Source of the DNA: Rhodoplanes sp.
GTDB taxonomy: Bacteria > Pseudomonadota > Alphaproteobacteria > Rhizobiales > Xanthobacteraceae
NCBI RefSeq assembly: GCF_013377085.1
Contig: NZ_JACAAX010000006.1
Coordinates: forward strand, 1 to 64,000
DNA length: 64,000 bases
Reading direction: 5' to 3'
Under the pieces are notes generated by a model. The model was not told the DNA's origin. It was given only the letters and a program-made list of their open reading frames with translations, and made no database searches. The position numbers and the translations under genes are program-made. Below are positions 26,127 to 36,100 of the stretch, in pieces (position 1 is the first letter of the stretch; the number at the start of each line of letters is the position of its first letter).

Positions 26127-27317
26127 ATGAAGATCACCAGCATCGACATCATCGACGTCGCCAACGATTTCCAGTCGGCGTCCAGCAAGTGGCGGCCCGT
26201 CTGCGTGCGGATCAACACCGACGAGGGCATCTCCGGTTTCGGCGAGGTGGGACTGGCCTACGGTGTCGGCGCCTCGGCCGGCTTCGGCATGGCCAAGGAT
26301 CTGGCCCGCCTGCTGATCGGCATGAACCCGATGGACACCGAGGCCATCTGGGAGAAGATGTTCAAGAAGACGTTCTGGGCGCAGGGCGGCGGCACCGTCG
26401 TGTTCGCCGGTATGAGCGGCCTCGACATCGCCTGCTGGGACATCCGCGGCAAGGCCCTGAACGTGCCGCTCTACGTGCTGCTCGGCGGCAAGACGCGCAG
26501 CCAGATCCGCACCTATGCGAGCCAGCTCCAGTTCGGCTGGGGCGCCGGCAGCGACAAGTCGATGCTGATCGAGCCCGAGCAGTACGCCGAGGCGGCCCGG
26601 ACCGCGGTCGCGGAAGGCTACGACGCCCTCAAGGTCGACACCGTCGCGATGGACCACGAGGGCAACTGGAACAAGCGTTATCTAACCGGTCCGCTTCCCG
26701 ACAAGGTGCTGCGGCTCGGCTACGACCGGCTCGTCGCCATGCGCGAGGCAGTCGGCCGCGACGTCGACATCATCGTCGAGATGCACGCCTTCACCGACAC
26801 CATCTCGGCGATCCAGTTCGGCAGGATGATCGAGCCGCTCGGCGTCTTCTACTACGAGGAGCCGGTGATGCCGCTCAACCCCAAGCAGATGAAGAAGGTG
26901 GCCGACGCCGTGTCCATCCCGATCGCGGCGGGCGAGCGCATCTACACCCGCTGGGGCTATCGTCCGTTCCTGGAGGACGGCTCGATCGACGTGATCCAGC
27001 CCGACATCTGCGTCGCCGGTGGCATCTCGGAGACCAAGAAGATCTGCGACATGGCGCATGTCTACGACGCCACGGTGCAGATTCACGTGTGCGGCGGCCC
27101 GATCTCGACGGCGGCGGCCCTGCACATGGAAGCCGCGATCCCGAACTTCGTCATCCACGAGCTGCACCGCTACGCGCTGCTCGAGCCCAACACCCGCACC
27201 TGCAAGTACGACTATCAGCCGAAGAACGGCATCTACGAGGTGCCGGAGCTGCCCGGCCTCGGCCAGGAGCTGACCGACGAGACGATCAAGGCCTCGGTGG
27301 TCGAAACCGTGAAGTGA
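26127..27317 (+). CDS. Mandelate racemase/muconate lactonizing enzyme superfamily sugar-acid dehydratase
   Basis: Enolase-superfamily enzyme of 396 residues. The N-terminal capping domain (MKITSIDIIDVANDFQSASS) is followed by the barrel with Lys in DALKVD, metal ligands in VEMHAF, YYEEPV and AAGERI, the catalytic Asp in VIQPDICVAGG and His in IHVCGGP. This His-Asp dyad and order place it in the mandelate racemase subgroup, which includes galactonate and other acid-sugar dehydratases; the exact substrate cannot be read off. It follows the MFS gene by 43 bases and is followed by a dispersed repeat and a LysR gene. Co-expression with the transporter is likely. Confidence 0.88.
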   Translation: MKITSIDIIDVANDFQSASSKWRPVCVRINTDEGISGFGEVGLAYGVGASAGFGMAKDLARLLIGMNPMDTEAIWEKMFKKTFWAQGGGTVVFAGMSGLDIACWDIRGKALNVPLYVLLGGKTRSQIRTYASQLQFGWGAGSDKSMLIEPEQYAEAARTAVAEGYDALKVDTVAMDHEGNWNKRYLTGPLPDKVLRLGYDRLVAMREAVGRDVDIIVEMHAFTDTISAIQFGRMIEPLGVFYYEEPVMPLNPKQMKKVADAVSIPIAAGERIYTRWGYRPFLEDGSIDVIQPDICVAGGISETKKICDMAHVYDATVQIHVCGGPISTAAALHMEAAIPNFVIHELHRYALLEPNTRTCKYDYQPKNGIYEVPELPGLGQELTDETIKASVVETVK

Positions 27318-27343
27318 TACGAAATCCGGCTGATCAGTTCACC

Positions 27344-27473
27344 GTCATTCCGGGGCGCACCACCCGGATCGGCGCTTCGCGCCGTCCGAGTGGTGCGAAC
27401 CCGGAATCCAGCGACGGATGCTGAGGACTTGGCTGGATTCCGGGTTCGCCGCTGCGCGGCGCCCCGGAATGAC
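27344..27473. repeat. Dispersed palindromic repeat, copy B
   Basis: Outer arms GTCATTCCGGGGC and GCCCCGGAATGAC, inner arms CCCGGAATCCA and TGGATTCCGGG. Very similar to copy C at 30503-30605. It sits in the 393-base gap between the dehydratase and the LysR gene; the remaining part of that gap (27474-27710) shows no gene. Confidence 0.88.
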
Positions 27474-27710
27474 CACCGAGGTGATCAGCCGGGTCCGGCA
27501 TAAGACCCCGCCACCCAGCCCCCGGCCGCGCGCCGACGCCATGTCCTCGTGGCGCCGGCGCTCGCGCGATGCGTGAGCCGACGCGGCCACACGCCGTAGG
27601 GTCGGCCCGTATCGCTCGTCCCGGCGCGATCTGCTAGCTGTCGAGCCGGCAGACCTTCCGCGTCGCCTTCTTGGCAGCCCCCCGGACGCGGCCGGCTCGT
27701 GGGGACCGCC

Positions 27711-28715
27711 ATGGACATATCCGTTCGACAGTTGGTGGCGTTTCTCACCGTCGCCAATCTGCGGAGCTTTACGGCGACCGCCAAGGTCATGCATCTGACC
27801 CAGAGCGGGGTCAGCGCCCTCATCAGGGAGCTCGAGGAGCGTTCGGGCGTCAAGCTGTTCGACCGCACGTCGCATTCGGTCCGGCTGTCGCGCGCCGGCG
27901 AGGACTTCCTCCCATACGCGCAGCGCGCCGTCGAACATGTCCGGGCGGCGGAGCGCTGCACGGCAGACTTGCGAGATCACCGCGCCGGGCAGGTCCGGGT
28001 CGCCGGTGCGCCGCTCATCGCCTGCACGCTGCTGCCGCAGATGATGTCCGCCTTCGCAATCGCCCATCCGACCGTCCGGGTCCAGTTGGTCGACGTGCCG
28101 ATGAGCGAGCTGCAGACGATGGTCGGGAGGAGCGACGTCGACCTCGGACTCGGACCCGAGCGAGGCTTCGATGCCGATGTCTCCGGCGCGCCGCTGTTCA
28201 CGACGCCCGTCTCGGTGATCTGTCCTCCGGGCCATCGCTTCGCGAGCCGCGTTGCGACCTGGTGCGAGGTGCGGGACGAGCCCGTCATCGTCGTCGGGCA
28301 GGAGATGATCGACCACATCGCCTTCGAGTTCGGCGGGGCGCGGTTCACGGTGGCGCTGGTCGTCAACCACATCTCGACCGCGCTCGGGCTGGCCGCCGTC
28401 GGCCGCGGCGTGGTGCTGGCCGGGCCGTTCATCGCGCAACTCGCGTCGGCCTACGGGCTGGTCATCTGCCCGCTGGGCGAACCGGTTTTGAACCGCAAGA
28501 TGATGGTCTACCAGCACGGCACGCGCGCCCTGTCGCCGGCCGCGGAGGTGTTCAAGCGGTTCATGATGCAGTTCGTCCGCGACAACGATCCTAACGCCGT
28601 CGCGACGTCGGCGGAAGCGCCCTCCCAGGCGGCGGTTCGGCACGCGGTGCCCGCGCGCCGCCGACGGACCTCGGGACGGCCGGCCGCGGCCGCACCGTCC
28701 ATGTCGTGTCCGTGA
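27711..28715 (+). CDS. LysR-family transcriptional regulator
   Basis: A 334-residue regulator with the LysR helix-turn-helix at the N-terminus (VRQLVAFLTVANLRSFTATA then HLTQSGVSALIRELEERSG) and a substrate domain that includes VQLVDVPMSELQTMVGRSDV. The ATG at 27711 (MDISVRQLV) matches the family start better than one four codons earlier. The last 35 residues are low-complexity Ala/Arg-rich. It lies downstream of the MFS-dehydratase pair in the same direction, so it is a candidate regulator of that pair; the 393-base gap speaks for a separate promoter. It converges on prfC with only 15 bases between the stops. Confidence 0.92.
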   Translation: MDISVRQLVAFLTVANLRSFTATAKVMHLTQSGVSALIRELEERSGVKLFDRTSHSVRLSRAGEDFLPYAQRAVEHVRAAERCTADLRDHRAGQVRVAGAPLIACTLLPQMMSAFAIAHPTVRVQLVDVPMSELQTMVGRSDVDLGLGPERGFDADVSGAPLFTTPVSVICPPGHRFASRVATWCEVRDEPVIVVGQEMIDHIAFEFGGARFTVALVVNHISTALGLAAVGRGVVLAGPFIAQLASAYGLVICPLGEPVLNRKMMVYQHGTRALSPAAEVFKRFMMQFVRDNDPNAVATSAEAPSQAAVRHAVPARRRRTSGRPAAAAPSMSCP

Positions 28716-28730
28716 CGGCGATCCGGGGCC

Positions 28731-30446
<1,716 letters not shown>

Positions 30447-30502
30447 GCCCGGCATGTGGCAGGGAAACGCGCCCGGAGCAAGGGGGGAGGGCTTCAGCCC
30501 TG

Positions 30503-30605
30503 GTCATTCCGGGACGGCGCAACGCGCCGGACCCGGAATCCAGCCGAGTCCTCGGAGTTTGCCGCTGGATTCCGGGTTCGCTGCTTCGCAGCGCCCCGGA
30601 ATGAC
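30503..30605. repeat. Dispersed palindromic repeat, copy C
   Basis: Same element as copy B: outer arms GTCATTCCGGGAC / GCGCCCCGGAATGAC and inner arms CCCGGAATCCAGC / GCTGGATTCCGGG. It lies between the prfC start and the 3' end of the IalB gene, where it could also act as a terminator for the leftward secretion operon. Confidence 0.88.
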
Positions 30606-30625
30606 GGAGAAGTCCCGATGCGCCC

Positions 30626-31162
30626 CTACTGCTTCGCCAGGGCGTCGATGGCCTGGGCGAAGCCCTTGAAGGAGACCGGGATGCCGACGTCGCGCTGGAT
30701 GGCGTCCTTGTATTCGAGCCGGCCCGGCTCGGCCCGGGCGCGCATGCGGCGCAGCAGGTCGTCGGAGAGGTCGGCGTCGGCGAAGCAGCCGGCCGGCACG
30801 CAGCGCTTGAAGGCCAGCGCCAGGGGCGGCTGCTTGTCGTCCCACAACAGGCGGGTGCCGGTCGCGAGCCAGACATTGACGGGGACTTGGACCACGATCT
30901 TGAGCGGGTCGGTCTTGGCGGCGCGGCCGATCGCCACCTGCGAGATCGGGCCGGCCTGACCCTGCGGCTGCTGTGCCTGGAACACCTCGCAGCTCTTCTG
31001 GGCGGACCCCTGCGGGGACTCGCAGCGCACCGTCCAGTCCTCGTAGGTGGCGGTGGTGCGGGTCGGGGCCTGGGCCTGGGCGAGGGCGGCCGGCACGGCA
31101 GCCTGGGCCAGGGTGGCGAGCGCCAGGATCGTCAGCACGGGGCGGAGCGGAATGCGGGTCAT
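30626..31162 (-). CDS. Invasion-associated locus B (IalB) family protein
   Basis: A 178-residue secreted protein with a signal peptide (MTRIPLRPVLTILALATLAQ, cleavage near ALAQA). The mature part shows the IalB pattern: YEDWTVRCE, a first disulfide pair (Cys48/Cys58 region, QKSCEVFQAQ), a IVVQVPVNVWLATG strand, and the second pair in FKRCVPAGCFADA. IalB proteins are periplasmic or envelope proteins in alphaproteobacteria; in Bartonella one helps invasion, elsewhere the role is unclear. The start lies 12 bases after the tpsB stop, so it is the last gene of the tpsA-tpsB-ialB operon. Confidence 0.9.
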   Translation of the reverse strand: MTRIPLRPVLTILALATLAQAAVPAALAQAQAPTRTTATYEDWTVRCESPQGSAQKSCEVFQAQQPQGQAGPISQVAIGRAAKTDPLKIVVQVPVNVWLATGTRLLWDDKQPPLALAFKRCVPAGCFADADLSDDLLRRMRARAEPGRLEYKDAIQRDVGIPVSFKGFAQAIDALAKQ

Positions 31163-31174
31163 CGGGAGTCCGGG

Positions 31175-33025
31175 TCAGTAGGTGGCGGTCACTCGGGCAT
31201 GGATGCGCCAGGAGCCGGCAGGGGTGTGGGGGCCGTCGAGCAGCGCATAGCCGGCCGCCAGGTTGGCGCGCCAGCCGGCGGCGATCTGGTCGTCGAAGCC
31301 GGCGCCGATCGAAGCCAGGGTGGTCGACTGGTTCAGGAAGATCTCGCGCCCCCAGCCGATGTCGCTGAACACATAGGGCACGAGCTTGTCCTGCAGCCAT
31401 TTGGCCTTGAAATGCTCGCCGACGCTGAAGCCCGGCAGATACAGGGTGTTGCGCGAGATCACGGCCTGGTCGACGGTGCGGTCCTCGGTCATGTAGCCGC
31501 GCACCTGGAAGGCGCCGCCGAGCGAGATGCGCTCGGTGTCGGGCAGCGGCGTGCCGGAGATCAGGCCGAACAGCTCGTTGGTCAGGATGAAGCCCTTCGG
31601 CAGCGGGGTGGTGTGCACATAGACGAGCGTCGAATAGGCGTAGTGGATGTCGTCCACCCGGCCGTTGGTGTAGAGGCTCCAGGCGCGGGACGTGTTGTCG
31701 GGCAGCATGTTGCCCGGGTTCACCTTGACCCGGACATCGAGATCGTTGACCCCGAAACGGTCGCTGAAGCGGCCGGCGAAGCCCCCCACCATCTGGAAGA
31801 GATCGACGCCGAAATCCGCGAACGGGGAGCCGACGAAAAACAGCTCGCGGTTTTGGTGCTTCACCTCGACGCCGAGCAGCAGGTCGCCGAACGCCCACGG
31901 CAGCAGGTCGGACAGGGCGCTGCGCTCGAGCGCCGAGAGCTCGGTCGTGCGGGTGCGGTAGCGCAGCGCCAGCGTCGGCTGCTCGTTGGTCTGGATGTAG
32001 TTGGCGATCAGCTCGAGGCTCGATCGCGGCCACATCGGCACGATCACCCGGCCGGCATGGCTTTGGTACTGGGCGATCTGCGGCTGGCCGATCGGATGCC
32101 CGTCATAGACCCAGAAGTCGGGGCTGCCGGTCGCCTGGTAGGACGCCACGATCTCGCCCGGCAATGCCGCCGAGCCACCGACGAAGTAGCGGTCGCGGCT
32201 GGTGTAGAGCGTGCCGGTATTGGCGTAGCCGGTGTAGACCTGCCAGGGCCGCTGCTCGGTGGTCCGCAGCGACAGATCGGCCTCGGCGAGGTCGCGACCC
32301 GGGCCGAACACCGCCTCGACCCGGCGGAAAGGGTTGCGGTTGAGCCAGTCGAGGTCGGTCTCCAGCCGGCGGCTGTCGATGTGCTCGCCCGGCGTGATGC
32401 GCACCCGGGTCCGGATATGGTCTTGGCCGGCGCGCTCGGCGCCCGTCACGGCGACGCGGCCGGCCTTGTACTCGAAGACGCGCACCTGCAGGGCGCCGCC
32501 CGTGATCTCCTGCGGCGGGACCGTGACCGACACGAAGGCGCGGCCGGACTCGCGGTAGACGCCCGTGATGGCGGCCTGCACCTCGGCGATCAGCTTGCGG
32601 CTGATCGGCCGGCCCAGGAAGGCCGCGAGCTTTTCTCGCAACGCTTTGGGGTCGATTGCGGGGATCCGCTCGATGTCGACGCCGGCTTGCCGCGGCCGCG
32701 CCAAGGGCTGGTCCTTGGCGCCGAGCAGGACGATGCCGCGCAGCGTCGCGCCGAGCGGGGTCTCGTCCTCGCCCTTCAGCAGGTCGGGCGTGATGAAGCC
32801 GATCGGCGGGGCGGTGCCGCGGGGCGGGGCGGGCGGCAGGTTGCGCTCGACATATTGGGCGGCGGCCGGTCCGGCGCCCACAAGGGCGGCTGCGGTGAGG
32901 GCGGCCCCGGCGGCGAGCAGGGCGATGCCGCGGGCAAGCGCCCACGACCGCCGCGGGGCGGTCTCGCCCGGCGTCGCGATCGGTCGCGGCCTGTGGCCGG
33001 CCTCCGCCCGTCTGTCGTCACACAT
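31175..33025 (-). CDS. Two-partner secretion outer-membrane transporter TpsB (FhaC/ShlB family)
   Basis: Outer-membrane Omp85-type pore that exports the TpsA partner. The 616-residue product has an unusually long signal region ending near residue 56 (GAGPAAAQ), a linker with PPRGTAPPIGFI, two POTRA domains (about residues 75-230, PISRKLIAEVQAAITGVYRE and RRLETDLDWLNRNPFRRVEA), and a 16-strand barrel ending in aromatic RVTATY. The conserved loop-6 motif is present as FQVRGY near residue 508. The gene starts 112 bases after the exoprotein stop and is followed at 12 bases by ialB. The obvious substrate is the protein encoded immediately upstream. Confidence 0.93.
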   Translation of the reverse strand: MCDDRRAEAGHRPRPIATPGETAPRRSWALARGIALLAAGAALTAAALVGAGPAAAQYVERNLPPAPPRGTAPPIGFITPDLLKGEDETPLGATLRGIVLLGAKDQPLARPRQAGVDIERIPAIDPKALREKLAAFLGRPISRKLIAEVQAAITGVYRESGRAFVSVTVPPQEITGGALQVRVFEYKAGRVAVTGAERAGQDHIRTRVRITPGEHIDSRRLETDLDWLNRNPFRRVEAVFGPGRDLAEADLSLRTTEQRPWQVYTGYANTGTLYTSRDRYFVGGSAALPGEIVASYQATGSPDFWVYDGHPIGQPQIAQYQSHAGRVIVPMWPRSSLELIANYIQTNEQPTLALRYRTRTTELSALERSALSDLLPWAFGDLLLGVEVKHQNRELFFVGSPFADFGVDLFQMVGGFAGRFSDRFGVNDLDVRVKVNPGNMLPDNTSRAWSLYTNGRVDDIHYAYSTLVYVHTTPLPKGFILTNELFGLISGTPLPDTERISLGGAFQVRGYMTEDRTVDQAVISRNTLYLPGFSVGEHFKAKWLQDKLVPYVFSDIGWGREIFLNQSTTLASIGAGFDDQIAAGWRANLAAGYALLDGPHTPAGSWRIHARVTATY

Positions 33026-33137
33026 CCACGCCTGCCCTTACGCCAAGAACTCTTTTTGTCAGTACAGGCCAAGCTTTGTGCCCGGTCCTTGAAGTCTTTT
33101 CGCGGCTCCGTCCGGAGCCCTTCGTGTCTCTCTGCCG

Positions 33138-36100
33138 TCACCTCAGCGGTTGCGCCGGCACCACGCCGGGTCGGATCGGTGCGGCCGGGGGGATCACCGG
33201 GGGCGCTGCCGACGTGGCCGGACCGAGGCTGCTCAGCGAGCGGATCGGGTCGATCAGGCCGGCGCCGGTCTGCAGGTCCTTGCCGGGCCCGAGCGGCTTT
33301 GCCGTCTTGATCAGGATGGCGCGGACCTCTGCCGGCGTCAGGGTCGGCCGCGCCTCGAGCAGCAGAGCCGCGACGCCGCTCACATGGGCGGCGGCGACCG
33401 AGGTGCCGGTGGTGAGCTGGTAGGCGCCGTCGGGCGACGGCACCAGAACGTCGACGCCCGGCGCCGCGATGGCGATGTGCTTGCCGCGGTTGGCCATGGC
33501 GAAGGGCTTGTCGTCGTTGTCGGTCGCCGAGACGGCGATGACGTTGGGGTCGGCGGCCGGATAGAGCGGCGGCGACTTCGGTCCGGCATTGCCGGCGGCG
33601 GCGATCAGCACGATGCCCTGGCGGCTCGCCGCCTCCAGCACCCGCTCGGTCATCAGGTCGCGCGGGCCCGCGAAGCTCATATTGATGATGCGCGGGCTCT
33701 TGGTGAGGACCCAGTCGAGACCCTTGAGAACCTGGGCTGTCGTCGCCTCGGCGCTGGTGTTGGTCTCGGAGAAGGCCCGAACGGCGAGCAGCCGCACGCC
33801 GGGCGCGACGCCGAGCAGGCGGAACCGCGACGCAATGGCGCCCGCCATGCCGGTGCCGTGGGTGTGCGGCTTGCTCGGGCTGCCGGTGGCGTCGAAGCGC
33901 TCGACCAGGACGCCCTGCAGGTCGGGATGGCGGAGATCGATCTCCGAGTCGATCACCGCGACCGTGATGTTGGCGCCCCGCACCCGCTGGTGCACGGCGC
34001 CGAGCTGCAGCTTCTGGATGACGTATTGGGCCGGGTCGCCGGTCGGCAGCGTGGTGCGGGCGGCGAGGTCGCTGGCGAGGTCGCTCGAGCCGGAGGCGGC
34101 CGGCTCGGGCCCGGTCGCAGCCGGCGGGGCGGCCGGGTCGGTCGCCGCCGGGGTGGGCACCGGGGCAGGTGCGGCCTGGGCGAGGCCGTAGACATAGTTC
34201 GGCTGCGCCGAGGAGACGATGCGGTTCTGCTCGAGGGTGCGGATCAGGGCGCGGATATCCTGCCCGGCCTTCATCTTGAACCGGTAGACGGTGCGGCTGG
34301 TGATGTTGATCGGGTCGGCCGAGACGATCTCGACGCCGAGCATGCGGGCGATCGCCTCGATCTGGGCGCGGGTGACGCTCGCCGGGATCTGCAGCACGAT
34401 CTCGTTGGGGATGAACCGCGTCTCGCTGATCGGCGGCACGCCGCTGAACTGCTGCTCGCTCGGGCTGCGGTCGATCCCGGGCCCGGGGGGCGGGCCGGCG
34501 CCTGGATTGCCGGGGCCGCCGCGGCCGCCGGCTCCGCCAGTGCCGGGGCCGGTGTTGTTCTGCGGCGCGGTGATGTTGTTGCGGGTCGGAACCGGGGGGC
34601 CTCCCGCGTTCGGATCGGCGATCAGGCTCGCCGGCACGACCGGGGCGAGGATGTCGGTGGTCAGCGCGCCGATCCAGTCGCCGAGCAGAAACGCATAGGG
34701 AGTCCCGCTCAAGTAAGGATAGGTCTGTCCGGTGAACGTGCGCCAGACGGCCGGGTCGAACCCGGGCGGCAGGCCCTGGGCGAATTGGGCGGTGGTGTAT
34801 GGCGTTCCGGCGGAGCTGGTCGTCTGGCCGGTCGACAGCGGGTCCCAGTAGGAGCTGGTGACGGTGCCGCCCCCGGTGACGATGTAGTTGTTCAGTGTCG
34901 TTGCGACCGGGGATCCGGCCGAGATGGTGTTCCGGCCGACGAGGCCGCCCGCGGTTCCGCCGGCACCGGTCGTCACCGCGCCGGTCGCATAGGTCTGGTC
35001 GATGATCCCGCCGTTGATTCCGACGAGGCCGCCGACCACCGCCGTTCCGTCCCCGGTCACCGCGCCGACCGCATAGGAGTCCGTGATGGTCGCGGCCGGG
35101 TACCCGGTCACCGTCGCGTTCACGCCGACCAGGCCGCCGAGCGCCGTGCCGCTGCCGCCGCTGACGTCGACATCGGCGAAGGCGTGGTCGATGTCGCCGA
35201 CGTTGAAGCCGACCAGGCCGCCGACCGCGCTGTTGGTTCCGGTCGTCTCGGCGGTCCCGATCGCCCAGACGTTCTGCAACGTGCCGCTGTTCCAGCCGAC
35301 GAGCCCGCCGATGGCACTGTCCGAGCCGCCGGTGACGACCGAGGTGGTGTGGGCGTCGACGACGAGGCCGGCATTGGTGCCGACCAGACCGCCGGCCGTG
35401 CTGTCGTCGGCGGCATCGACCGTGCCGATGGCGTAACCGCCGATGATGGTTCCGTGGATGCCGTTGAAGCCGACTAGGCCGCCCGCATCGCCGCTCAACC
35501 CGACGCTCACGGCCCCGGAGGCGGAAGAGTGGAGGATTTCGCCGTTGTTGGTGCCGACGAGGCCGCCGGCCGTGCCCCAGGCGGCGCTGCTGACGAGCCC
35601 GGAGGCCGACGACGAGACGATCACGCCCGACGAGGCGTTGAAGCCGACCAGGCCGCCCGCATCGCCGCTGTATCCGACGCTCACGGCCCCGGCAGCGGAC
35701 GACCAAAAGACCTCGCCGCTGTTGTAGCCGACGAGACCGCCGGCCGTGCCGTAGGCGGCGCTGCTGACGATCCCGTAGGCCGACGACCAGACGATCGCGC
35801 CCGACGACGTGTTGTAGCCGACCAGCCCGCCGGCATCGCCGTCCACGCCGACGCTCACGCCGGCGTAGGCGGACGACCCGATGACCTCGCCGTCGTTTCG
35901 CCCGACCAGGCCGCCGGCCTCGCCCTGGGTGCCGCTGCCGACAAATCCCCAGGCCGTCGAGCCGACGATCGTGCCGGACGACGTGTTGAAGCCGACCAGC
36001 CCGCCGGATCTCCCGCTCGCACCCGTCGCGACCGACACGACCGCCGTCGTATCGACAATGACGCCGCCATTGAGCCCGGCGATACCGCCGGCCCAGACGC

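Noticed and set aside
32776-35706. A long Arg-rich open frame overlapping the exoprotein gene on the same strand
   Set aside because: It is a shifted reading of the subtilase and GLUG coding region; the real frame has all catalytic motifs.
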